Part shown: one piece after another, positions 33,785-43,210 of the stretch
Layout: every line of letters starts with the position of its first letter
Position numbering within the stretch: position 1 is the stretch's first letter
DNA from: Seison nebaliae
Taxonomy: Eukaryota > Rotifera > Pararotatoria > Seisonacea > Seisonidae
Assembly: GCA_023231475.1 (NCBI GenBank)
Contig: JALJEE010001511.1
Coordinates: 1-43,210 of the forward strand
DNA: 43,210 bases
Direction of reading: 5' to 3'
Program-made: the position numbers and the translations under genes
Notes under the pieces: model-generated
What the model was told of the DNA's origin: nothing
The model's database searches: none
The model's input: only the letters and a program-made list of their open reading frames with translations

Positions 33785-36700
33785 TATTTCCTTCCTTTCC
33801 TCACATATGCACACAAACTGCTCTCACTTGAGATTGCTTACTGAAAACAATAGAATCTTAAACTTGAGTTCTGATATTTCGATAAATAATCAATTCTCAT
33901 ATATATCTTTCCTCAACTGAAAGAACGATTAATTAAGAAAGAAAATAAATAATTCTTCGAGTCAAGTGTCTGTTGAGGGTCAATGGAAACTCCACAAACA
34001 TTTTCTATTAGTCGTCTTAAGAATATGTTCGATGGAAAATGAGGAATGCTTCTGAACGATTGCTTTGGGAATTAATGAAATTGACCAATGCCGCCTATTA
34101 CTGTAATGGTAGTGTTGACGAGTTTAAATGAACATGAACCGGAAAAATATGTGGGAATCTTTCGCTTCAACAAATTTCTGTCTAATTCTGATGAATGCAA
34201 CTGTTAAAGAATCATCCAAAATTTGCAATTTGAAAAATTGATAGTATCTTCAGAACATATGATTTGGATCCAATTACATATTAAAACATTTAATTCCTTT
34301 TTCTCCTCCATCATTTTCTTCATTTTGCCAATTGTGGTGCAATTACAAAGAAGGAAGAGGAACGATAGAAGATCTAATCAATTAATAAAACATTATTTCA
34401 CAGATGTTACAGATGTGAAAGAAATCTGCAAAAATCCCAGTTTATTAAGTGATTTTTGAGAGTGATATCAATACAATATATTCGCCTATGAGAGAACATC
34501 TTAATGAGAGTATCTACCAATATTTCTCACAATAGTTTACTCAATAAAATTTTATATTTCAAAGAAAAAACTAAAATTCGATTACATAAAACTTTATTAA
34601 ATTTCAATTTGATTTCACATCGCATTAATTAAATGCACAATTGATTTGATGAGATAATTGTTTAATTAATAAATCTAAGTATACAATATTGTTTTATAGC
34701 AATTAGAATTAAGTGTTCTTCACTTTAAATTTGTCACTTTGGAGGAAGATGTTGGTGACCAGAATTATTTTGTGAATAAGGTTTGAACCATCTGAAAGGT
34801 AAATGAAAGATCTAGTTATGAGCTGGTAGATGAGAGATGAATAAGAATAATGGGATGATATAAAAAGAAATTTATGTTTCATAAATAAATTTACTAATAA
34901 ATTTGATAAATGAGAATATATCAATAAAAATTCTCGTTCGACAGGATTAAAGCTACAAATGGAATTAGTTCGATGATTAATATTCGATGAAATTCGTACT
35001 GTACGCCAACTGTTCCATCGAATTACAATGATCAATTGATGTCTAGTAAATGAGGATGGTGTGGAGCAGCTGCACTACAACTACTATCCAATTATATGAG
35101 AAAATTGGTTGAAGAAAACGGTACGAATAAAAATTCCCTACAACATTTATGAATATCGGGAGGAGAAGCAGTTAATCAAAGAATATATTGGTGAGAGTAG
35201 AAATTTGCATTGCTCAATTATGATATGTAATTTTTTTTTCAGGACATATTAATTGCTCAATGAAATGAAATTCGTAGAAATAGAATGACCAAATTTTATT
35301 GCACCAATAACTACATTAAGTACATTGGATGACCGATGTCCATTTAATTTTCTTTCCTATTTCCATCATCTTCACCGACATGTGTGCACATTTTATGCAC
35401 AGTGGTTACTGTCTCGGTTCGTCTTAATTAAAATGAATAATTCTGTAAAACATAGGAGGAAAACCGTCTCGCTTATTGGTTGCATGAACATGAGCTTGCA
35501 GATGTTCTCCACAATTCCGATTTATTCTTCTTTTTCCTCAATCACATAATCAATAAATGAATTGTGTAAGATGCAATTAATTCATCTATCATTGGCAGAT
35601 GATCCATTAAATTAGATTCGGAAGGAAATGGAGTAAACCGTTTCATACCTACAAATTACGTTAGAATAATAGTATATGTATTTCTTATCCTTTTATTTTA
35701 TTTTCTATTATTCACAATTCCCCAATTCGATATTAGTTAGGGAAATTCGAATAATTTATTCTTTAATTTATAGACAGTAAACGGTGCACGTTCTCTGCAT
35801 TGAATAATATTAAAGATAAATTAATAAGATTAATTTTGAAGAAAAGAAGTCAATGGGAGAGAAGATCAGTTAATAATAGTCATTTATAAATAATGAAATG
35901 CCAGTAGAATAATTGATGGGACGTTCGATTTCTAATCATTTGCTACAGCAATATCATCCCATTGTTCTCCATATAATTTTATCGTCTAGTCAATGGTGGA
36001 TATTCATCTGTTTCTATATTGATATTTCGACGACGAACAAACAACAACAAAAGACTAATTTTATTTATAGAGAAGTGGAATATTAAACTTGTTATAATGG
36101 TTCTATGGTCAGTAGCATGTGGCGATAGCGAGGATGACGATAGTGTGGAGTAATAATAGTATCATAATGCAAATAAATGAAGTAATTATGGGGGAAATTC
36201 TTATGAAAACAATTCTTTTAGAGTTCACTGTTGTATTAAATAGTAAAGAAAAATGTGCATTCCATTTCCAACTTACAACTACCATTATTACTACGACTTC
36301 TCTTATTAATAATCAATATGGCCAATTCTAGTTGTAAGTAGTAGTAGTAGTTGTGGTTGTTCTTGTTTTTGTAGTGGTAGTACTCCAAGTGAAACGGAAT
36401 ATACATATATATTTCGAAGAATAGAATCAATCAACTGACATAAAATAAAAGAAATTGAGATATACGTCGGAAAAGACATAAATAAAATAGAAACTTGTGA
36501 GTAGTCCGATGGTAAGTAATATAAACAATTAAAATGAATGACATTTACGACTTCATAGCTAAATAAACATCGGAACATCTAATGAAAATTGTTTCATTTT
36601 TTGAAAAGTTTTGAAATTAATAAATTTCCCTTACTTTTTAGCAAACAGAGAATTATTGACGATAGTTTCTAATTACAATGGGACGACAGAACTGAAATGA

Positions 36701-36960
36701 AAAAAACGTGAAATGGAATCACTTCTAAATTCCAAGTAAAATTATCAGACAAACAAGAATCGTAATTAATATTATTTTCGTTGTTATACCATCTGATTTT
36801 CTTTTAGCGTATTCGTTAAAAGTCATCAATAAACATAGAGAATAATTGTATTCCAGAAGAAAATAATCGATATTTCCCATAAGTAGAACGGCATCGACTC
36901 TCAATTATGAGTTCGATTGATAAACAACTTCCGATTACTTAAATAAGCAAGTGATGATGG
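33785..36960. other. Gene-free DNA, part 3
   Basis: A+T-rich, with an impure GTA/GTT-rich simple repeat at about 36331-36385. The longest frame (minus, 34709-35035) is Ser/Ile/Tyr-rich, has no domain, and lies in DNA without exon-like codon use. Nothing else is recognised. Confidence 0.35.
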
Positions 36961-36964
36961 TAGT

Positions 36965-37238
36965 GGGGGAAAGGGGGGGCAGGTTTTGAAAGAAAAATGC
37001 AACTGGATTATTTTTCAAAGAAAATTCTAGCCTGTTCAACACTTTTTCGCTTTTTTTTCTCTTCGCGTCTTTCTACAAGTTCGTTCTTCGCTTTAAACCG
37101 GAATCGGTTCGCTTAAACAAATTCCGGTAACTTTTTCTTTCTTTTAAATAAATATAGTTAAAGATTAATTAGAGTAAAATGTTCAGTTTCGAATTATACC
37201 GCAAATATAAGAATGATATTCTCAACCCGGTTGAGTCA
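36965..37238. promoter_or_regulatory. Candidate enhancer: G-run, paired ETS-like sites, Grainyhead/AP-1-like palindrome
   Basis: Within 275 bp there is a G5-AAA-G7 run (36965-36979), unusual in this A+T-rich setting. There is also a perfect inverted repeat ACCGGAAT (37097-37104) / ATTCCGGT (37121-37128), which reads as two opposed ETS-type CCGGAA sites. A perfect 15-base palindrome CTCAACCCGGTTGAG (37221-37235) resembles a Grainyhead site and overlaps TGAGTCA (37232-37238), the AP-1 consensus. The sites are seen directly; their use as an enhancer, perhaps for the protocadherin, is inference. Confidence 0.35.
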
Positions 37239-38860
37239 GCGGAGTAAATTTTTACAAAGATGAAGGAGAATTTTCAAGCATAATTATCAGATATTCTCAT
37301 TTGTCTTATTATTATCATTAGAAGATGTGAGTACGGTGAATAATAACTGTTTCGATCAAAGTATGATGAGATGAGCGAGAGATGGAAAGCGGAAGTTCAA
37401 CATGATAAATGCAGGAAATGTTTCACGCTTACTTTTCTTCTTTACTGTCTTCTTTTATTTTTCTACATTTAATCTGAATGATACGAAAAGTAAGATCCAT
37501 TTCCATCAATTCGTATAATTCATATAATTCATACCCCCTCGAACAGATGATTGTTACCTTTCTTTACCCGTATCGTCATTACTTAATTCCTTCATTCAAT
37601 CATTCAGCATCATTCGTTTGAGGTGAAAGATTAATGACAACTCTTTACCTAATGGAAACTAATTGCATATTTGATGAAAAGTGCATTTAATTCGCGCGAA
37701 TATTACACGACTGATGCGGAAGATGGTTTAAAGGAAACAGAACCGTCACACCGTTCTTGTCTAATCTATATGCAATTCCTCCGACATATTCTTCTATCAT
37801 GTTTTTTGACAATGGCATAGAATTCTCATTATACTATTCCTCTCACAATTATCAGTCCATTAGTCAGAGTGAGATCGGAGATTGAGTCGAAAATAGAATG
37901 AAGAAAAAAGAAGAACCAGAAAATAGTTTTATGTTTAATAAACGAATTTAATTTGTCCATTTAATTAACATGTGATAAATGAACAGATTGTTCAATTGTT
38001 TGAAAGACGTTTGGAAATAAAGGACAATTCGTTTCTTTAAATTCATTAACACTTTCTTTATTGATTAGTATCGACTTTTTTGTGAAAAGATAGATGGAAA
38101 ATTCTATTCTCGTTCCATCACGAAAACATCGAAGATAAATTTTCGCATGACGATTATTAGCAATTGATTATCATCATCAAAAGGAAGAAGAAGAAGGAGA
38201 AGAATGAAGATCAAAATTTTTCTGCGAGAAACAGTTCCCTCTTCATGCGAAATTCCAAGTATTGTCGATCTTTCATCTCTCATGAATAATCTTTCGACGA
38301 TCATTAGTTTTCTTGAATTTTCCCCTATTTCTCCACATCAATTTCTTACACACACAATATATTACGTTGTCAAAGAAAGAGTAGAAATTAATAAATCTAC
38401 AGTCGTATATCAACAATAAATCAATTTACAATGAAAACATTTCTTCTTTGTCTTCACTACAAATAATCCATCAGTTAGATTAACCGAACGATAGTGCAAT
38501 ATTCGATTGCATCATAATTAGAGGAAGTAACATGTGAACCAATGCCCATTTCATTCTACGAAATAAAAATAAAAATTTTGTGAATCTTTTCTACTAAATG
38601 TTCTTTGTTCCGTTAATGATGATATTATGATAGAATAACTATCCTCAAAATCATCACCATTAAGAAAGCAGGACGAATAAGTAGAAAGTGATTGATACGA
38701 GGTAAATGATAATAAAGAATATCATCCGTAATGTCATTTACTATCTGTCCATTCCACTTTCCTGCCAAAAATTAGAAATTAATGAACTCTTTAAAATATT
38801 TCCAGCGAATCGCGGAGAGGAATTCATTTTATAGATATATACACTCTCTTTGTCATTCTC
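37239..38860. other. Gene-free DNA, part 4
   Basis: A+T-rich. A purine-rich GAA/AGA tract at about 38180-38205 sits inside two overlapping frames on opposite strands, neither credible. No repeats with clear ends are seen. Confidence 0.35.
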
Positions 38861-38929
38861 GGAAAGGAATTCATTCAAATATCGGAATCGAGTTCACTCC
38901 AATATCGAAGTTGAATTCCCATCGTTATT
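38861..38929 (+). repeat. Degenerate 23-bp minisatellite, three units
   Basis: Three adjacent 23-bp units (38861, 38884 and 38907) share the outline GGAANNGARTTCAYTCNAATATC with drift. The GGAATTC core recurs on both sides, about 38815 to 39022, in both orientations, so the array may once have been longer. A 78-codon frame (38782-39018) crosses it and is probably a by-product of the repeats. Confidence 0.55.
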
Positions 38930-40184
38930 CATTTTTTAAAATACGATACGGAAAGGAATTCACCAAATTTGACGTTTTTCAAGAGGAACTCAAAGATTTA
39001 ACACTCCATTGGAAGTGAATTCCTCCCCGAAATCAGAGTGACATTTTCTCCCAAAATAAATATCAGAGTGAATGAAATCACGAGATGAATACCGTTCCGC
39101 GAAATAGTTTAGATAGAATAGAAACAATAGTTTATAGATCTTTAGAAATCACGAACATTGTCATCTTCATTTAAGTTGATTAAGACATTTATCGTTATTC
39201 TCTAAATATTCTGAGAACTATTTCGAATTGAGATAGATTAATGAACCAGAAAGTTTTTTGGGTTTATTAAAAAACGGTTATTGTCATTATTGATTAGTTG
39301 GAACTATTATGAAGATGTATATCGATACGTCAAAAATTTCGAATAAATCGTATAACTTCCCCATAGAAATTTAAAGGAAAATGTATATAAAGAAAAATAA
39401 ATTTTTTCTTAATGATTCATAACTAGAAGTTTGTTCGAATCCCAACCTCTACCTGTTCCTTTCCCTTACGGGTACATATTCACACTCACAATCACACACA
39501 CATTTATCCAATTTGGAATAGATTGACATATCATGCAATTTCTTCATTCGCACTAAAATTGATATCGTCTTCATTAACATTATTCATTAACACATTATTC
39601 TTCCTAATCATTATCATATTCTCTCTTTTTTCTCACCTGTTTCTAACGATCGTCTTCTTCTACCACTTAATCAGCAGAAGTTCGTCAAAAGAGAAAAGTT
39701 GATTTGGAAAAGTATCGCTCGATAATTATAAAGGTATTTAATGAATCTATTAAACTGATTGCATGTCACTTCCACAAAAACACGATTGTCGATTACTCAA
39801 AATTTTTTTACTTAAATTCCTCTCTTAAATTTCTTTCAGAAGAAGAAGGTTAAAGTTCTATACTATAAGAATAAACTATTCGATATAGACAGCTGTTGTG
39901 TATACAGGTGATTTCCTGAGAACAGTAAAAATTTTAAGTAATCGAACAGCAAGTTGGAACAGGAAAATCGAACAGGAAAATTCCTCCGAAAAATTTAGAA
40001 TCTTTGTTGCGATTTGTTTTAAACTTTCAGATTTAATTCAGAACATATAGTCATATACATAAATAAATTCATTTTCTAATGTTTCATCAATTTTGAAGAT
40101 ACTTTTGAAGATCAATACTTGTCGTGCATTGTAAAGCGCAATCTGTGTAATGAATTTTTGAACGACATGAAAATTAATAGATTC
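38930..40184. other. Gene-free DNA, part 5
   Basis: A+T-rich. TTCGAATCCC at 39436-39445 looks like a tRNA B box, but neither the T-stem nor an acceptor stem can be paired around it. Nothing else is found. Confidence 0.35.
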
Positions 40185-40334
40185 TTTTTTTTTTAGGTGA
40201 AATTCCCGTCGGCATAAATTTTTTGATCGATCTCCTCTACGGTCAGTGGTAGGAGATCTCTATGTAACGTGAGGCGTATGTCCCATCGTTGTGGCGTTGG
40301 GAACGTGCATAAACCACTGTGTTACGCACGCCCC
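40185..40334 (-). mobile_element. SINE-like retroposon with tRNA-like head and A10 tail
   Basis: Read on the minus strand, a 150-bp unit starts GGGGCGTGCGTAAC and ends in A10 (40194-40185). It is far richer in G+C than the DNA around it. The first 64 bases can be drawn as a shortened tRNA-like fold. GGGGCGT pairs with ACGCCTC (seven pairs, one G-U), and GTAACACAGTGG, which fits the pol III A box, sits in the D-arm position. A B box is not clear. The body has a perfect 8-bp stem (40229-40236 with 40251-40258) and ends with GCCGACGGGAATTTCACC. The flanks do not show a clear target duplication. A structured RNA gene is the alternative. Confidence 0.55.
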
Positions 40335-40344
40335 AATATGACTC

Positions 40345-40389
40345 TATTCAAAACAAAATACATTACTTATTCAAAACAAAATACATTGT
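40345..40389 (+). repeat. 24-bp tandem duplication
   Basis: TATTCAAAACAAAATACATT occurs at 40345 and again at 40369, separated by four bases, right beside the SINE-like element. It may be a replication-slippage duplication. Confidence 0.75.
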
Positions 40390-41929
40390 CAATTCGGAAT
40401 TGCAGAAAGTTTGGATCGATACTAATGATTTTATCGTTGAAGATGTAATGAGAATATAGTTACTATTGCTAACAGTTGTATTGCCAACTAACTATTGGTT
40501 GTAAGTTTACTAATTTGGGTCCGCTAATTTTGGTCAGTACCTGTAAGTGATATTCGATGAAAATAATTTAATAAAATTTAAAAAATAAAATACCTAATAT
40601 GAAGATTAGATAAATATAATTGTTAAAAAAACATTATCAGTGGATGGATTGATAAGTTTCTACTTCTTTTTGTTTAAAAAAGAATTTGATGGGAAATTGT
40701 ACATGGGAAATTTAAGTGACGATGCAAAGTAGGAGATATATGATGTGAAGGAAGTTTAAAGGAAAATTAGGTTAAATAATTGTCCAAGGTTGTTCTAGTT
40801 TGGGAAACTGTAACAGCAAAAAAAAGAGTGTTGGAGTTTCCAACTTGGAAATCAAGCCGCAATCGATCTTTTACGAACAGTTCTTTTTATTCTACTTCTA
40901 CTACGACTATTTTTACGAGAAAATCTATCTGAATTTTATGGATTCATTTACAATGCTTACATCACTTTATGTTTGTAGTAGTTGTCTCAATTCATACGAA
41001 TGTCAAAATGTGTATCCACATCGTTCTTTAACTACCTTGAATATGACAATTGTTCTTCATCTATCTCACTCTTTTTTTCGATGAAAGAAAATTTTAATAA
41101 AAAAAAGTTTCTATTCTTCTCTTGGAATAAATATTTCTCATCAAATTTCCAATCACATAAATTCAATAACCTTCGTCATTTCATGTTTATCGATTAGCCT
41201 TTAGTTTCACAATTTTTCTTTTTTTCGTCAAACGCTTTTAGAAGAGAAATAAAGTAATGAACTATATTTACGGAAACTCATCTGATATTTCCGTCTAAAA
41301 CGAATATTGATTAAAGTGCGATTTAGAAATGAAAACATGATAATCGATAAGAAAATTAATTAATTTCTTAAAGAAATATAAAGAATACTCCAACCAAATC
41401 ATTCCTTCAATAGTCGTCTAAAACCAATGCATGAACATTATTGTTATTATATATTATTATTAATTATGCAGGGCTTTTTTTCTTATTCTCTCCTAAATTT
41501 AAATTCGTCCCGTACTCTTTGGAGACCATTATTCTCTGCTCCCACCGGTCTTTTCAATCCAAAGACCGAGCCTACAATCGGCTTATTAGGAGAATGATCT
41601 GGTGCTTTCATAGATGTAATGGCTCACTTCTTTTCGCCACTGTGAATTTCCTACCACTTCCTATTCTTTTATGCCGTCGTATTTTTTTACTTGTGGATAA
41701 ATTTTATAATTCCGACTCACTCTCCAGTCTTCCTTCCCTTATCCATCCTTTTCACATACATTCTCAGATACTATGGGTTATTTCGAACCCTTTATTTTAC
41801 AGATTTCAAACACTTTATCTCCACATACGATTCCACTTCCACTGTACCTATCAACTGCGTTTCCCTCGATCAATTTCACCTTTTTATTGACACCGAGAAT
41901 TACAACAATTTTTTTTCTCTTTTATCATG
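40390..41929. other. Gene-free DNA with pyrimidine-rich tract
   Basis: The plus strand is pyrimidine-rich from about 41450 to 41960, so stop codons are rare there and all three plus frames stay open in part. The resulting frames (up to 149 codons) start with TTG and have no domain. Imperfect doubled motifs such as CTAATTTGGGTC / CTAATTTTGGTC occur at about 40511-40540. Confidence 0.4.
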
Positions 41930-41960
41930 TTTATCCCGACGGGAATTCAACTAATAAATA
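41930..41960 (+). mobile_element. Retroposon 3' end resembling the SINE-like element's tail
   Basis: TTTATCCCGACGGGAATTC followed by AACTAA and AAT repeats matches the 3' end of the element at 40185-40334 (TTTATGCCGACGGGAATT) at about 22 of 25 positions, in the opposite orientation. Here the tail is AATAATAATAA in place of A10. Only the 3' end can be recognised; upstream sequence shows no clear match to the SINE-like body, so this may be a 5'-truncated copy of a partner LINE. Confidence 0.45.
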
Positions 41961-43151
41961 ATAATAATAATTATTATTCTCTCTGAAAAATAATATATCG
42001 AAGGAAAAGAAAAAAATTAATTTGGTTTTTATTGAATTTAAATAAATTTTTCTATTTAAATTAAATTCTAGTCAGAATTGAAATGAAGAAATGTTGAACA
42101 GTAAAGAATGAACTTATGTTAAAGAAATTGACGAAAAAAGATGTTATTATATAGAAGAAGATAAAAGCTGACGAAAGAATTTTCATTATTCTCATTTGTA
42201 GGATGGTACAATAATGATAAGCTGAAAAAAGTGGAAAATCGAACCTTTAATTATATCTACTTTCCCATAAAATACTATTATTATCATCTTTAACTATTCT
42301 TGTTTTTATCGTTATCATCTCATCTTACAACTTTCCATATTTTCCTTGTGTTACTTTTTACTTTTCTCTTATCATCATCATAGAATATTCATTTTCTCGT
42401 AAACTTAGTTTTTAGGTTGTTTCTAGCTTTCCATTATTTTTATCAGATAAGATATTTTTATAATTTCCTCAATATTCTGATTTTCTTAACGTGAAGAAAA
42501 AATTGGGAAACCATACGGACTCATGAAGGTTCAAAGATTTTTCGAAAATTATTATTCGCAATTATTCTTCTGATTATCCCATTCACTGAATCAAACTTAT
42601 TGCTGCAGTTTGCTCAATTAATAATGAAAAAGAAGAAAACATAATTACTTCCAACTCACCACAAAGAAAATTAATAAGAATTATTTTTTTCTTTCCAAAG
42701 TGCGTCCCTTATGTTTTAATACAAATCACTCGAAAAAATTATTTCCTTTTCTCATTCTACATTCCAATATAATTTATTTCCAATCAATTTCGCTTCATTA
42801 ATTTCATTTGACATCTTTCATTAGTTGAAATTGAAAAAAGTCAAATATTATTAACTTTCAATTAATCAAACTGTCACCTAAACAAATACACCAAACAGTT
42901 GTTTCATACTCCAAAATATTCTTCAAAATTCCTGAGGTGGAAATGCAAAATCATAATCTTCAAAATCAAAAAATTATGGTTAATCAATTAGTCTAATAAT
43001 CAATTTAAAAAGTCTTAAAAATTAAAAGTTTATCACTATTATATTATTCTTGTAAATTTTGCGGTTGTCCTTCGATATACGACATTCTTCCACGATTAAT
43101 TTTAGATAATAAAATATATATCATTAGAATCAGCGTGAAAAACTGAACAAA
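41961..43151. other. Gene-free DNA to near the right edge
   Basis: A+T-rich sequence with no frame of note, no repeat with clear ends, and no RNA gene that I recognise. Confidence 0.4.
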
Positions 43152-43210
43152 TTAGGTCCCGAAAAAAATGAAAAAGTCTTCGAAAATGAAAATTAATTTT
43201 CGGGGCCTAT
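43152..43210. repeat. Inverted repeat at window edge
   Basis: TTAGGTCCCGAAAA at 43152-43165 faces TTTTCGGGGCCTAT at 43197-43210; the arms match at 12 of 14 positions around a 31-base loop. It may be a hairpin or the first end of a transposon that continues past the window. Confidence 0.4.

Noticed and set aside
34709-35035. 108-codon minus-strand frame
   Set aside because: Ser/Ile/Tyr-rich composition typical of chance frames here; no splice partners or homology.
36331-36385. GTA/GTT simple repeat as a telomere-like or CRISPR-like array
   Set aside because: Impure short triplet repeat with no spacers and no regular unit.
38782-39018. 78-codon frame across the 23-bp repeats
   Set aside because: The open frame follows the repeat units and their flanks; no family resemblance.
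39420-39460. tRNA gene suggested by TTCGAATCCC
   Set aside because: T-stem bases do not pair and no acceptor stem or A box lies at the right distance.
40800-41084. Frame starting MGNCNSKKK, resembling a myristoylated protein
   Set aside because: The first codon is TTG, not ATG, and the rest is Phe/Tyr-rich with no domain.
41441-41961. Three overlapping plus-strand frames, up to 149 codons
   Set aside because: All three frames are open because the plus strand is pyrimidine-rich, which removes stop codons; starts are poor and no domain is present.

Overview
The window is animal nuclear DNA. It is strongly A+T-rich (about 70% by eye) and has compact spliced genes with no operons. Introns could be placed by closing reading frames against known protein families; most are 42-75 nt. 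The host is most likely an arthropod. A Methuselah-type receptor sits beside a delta-type protocadherin, a family that Drosophila and C. elegans lack but that chelicerates keep. With the tiny introns and base composition, a small-genome chelicerate such as an acariform mite is the best guess; this is inference.

Left half (1-25783) carries the genes, in order: three copies of an A+T-rich repeat; TYW1 (+), a tRNA wybutosine enzyme; a possible small two-helix membrane protein (+); an unrecognised single-pass membrane protein with a charged coiled-coil tail (+); an unrecognised two-exon gene (-); a 434 bp MITE; mitochondrial NIPSNAP (-, seven exons); a Rab10-like GTPase (+, six exons); two related cysteine-rich small-protein genes (-), one complete with a signal-peptide exon; an intronless Rab28 (+); a Methuselah-like GPCR (-); and a 1879-residue protocadherin (-).

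Right part (25784-43210) is a 17.4 kb stretch upstream of the protocadherin in which I find no convincing gene. It holds a degenerate 316 bp inverted-repeat element, a TC microsatellite, a 23-bp minisatellite, a SINE-like retroposon with a tRNA-like head and A10 tail, a second site sharing that retroposon's 3' end, and a cluster of ETS/Grainyhead/AP-1-like motifs. It may be protocadherin regulatory DNA or a long 5' UTR intron.

The genes are unrelated housekeeping, trafficking and surface-receptor loci; no pathway cluster is apparent. The most unusual signal is in the introns: 16 of 19 reconstructed 5' splice sites begin GTT, not GTA or GTG. No CRISPR array, rRNA, canonical tRNA or virus-derived element was seen.
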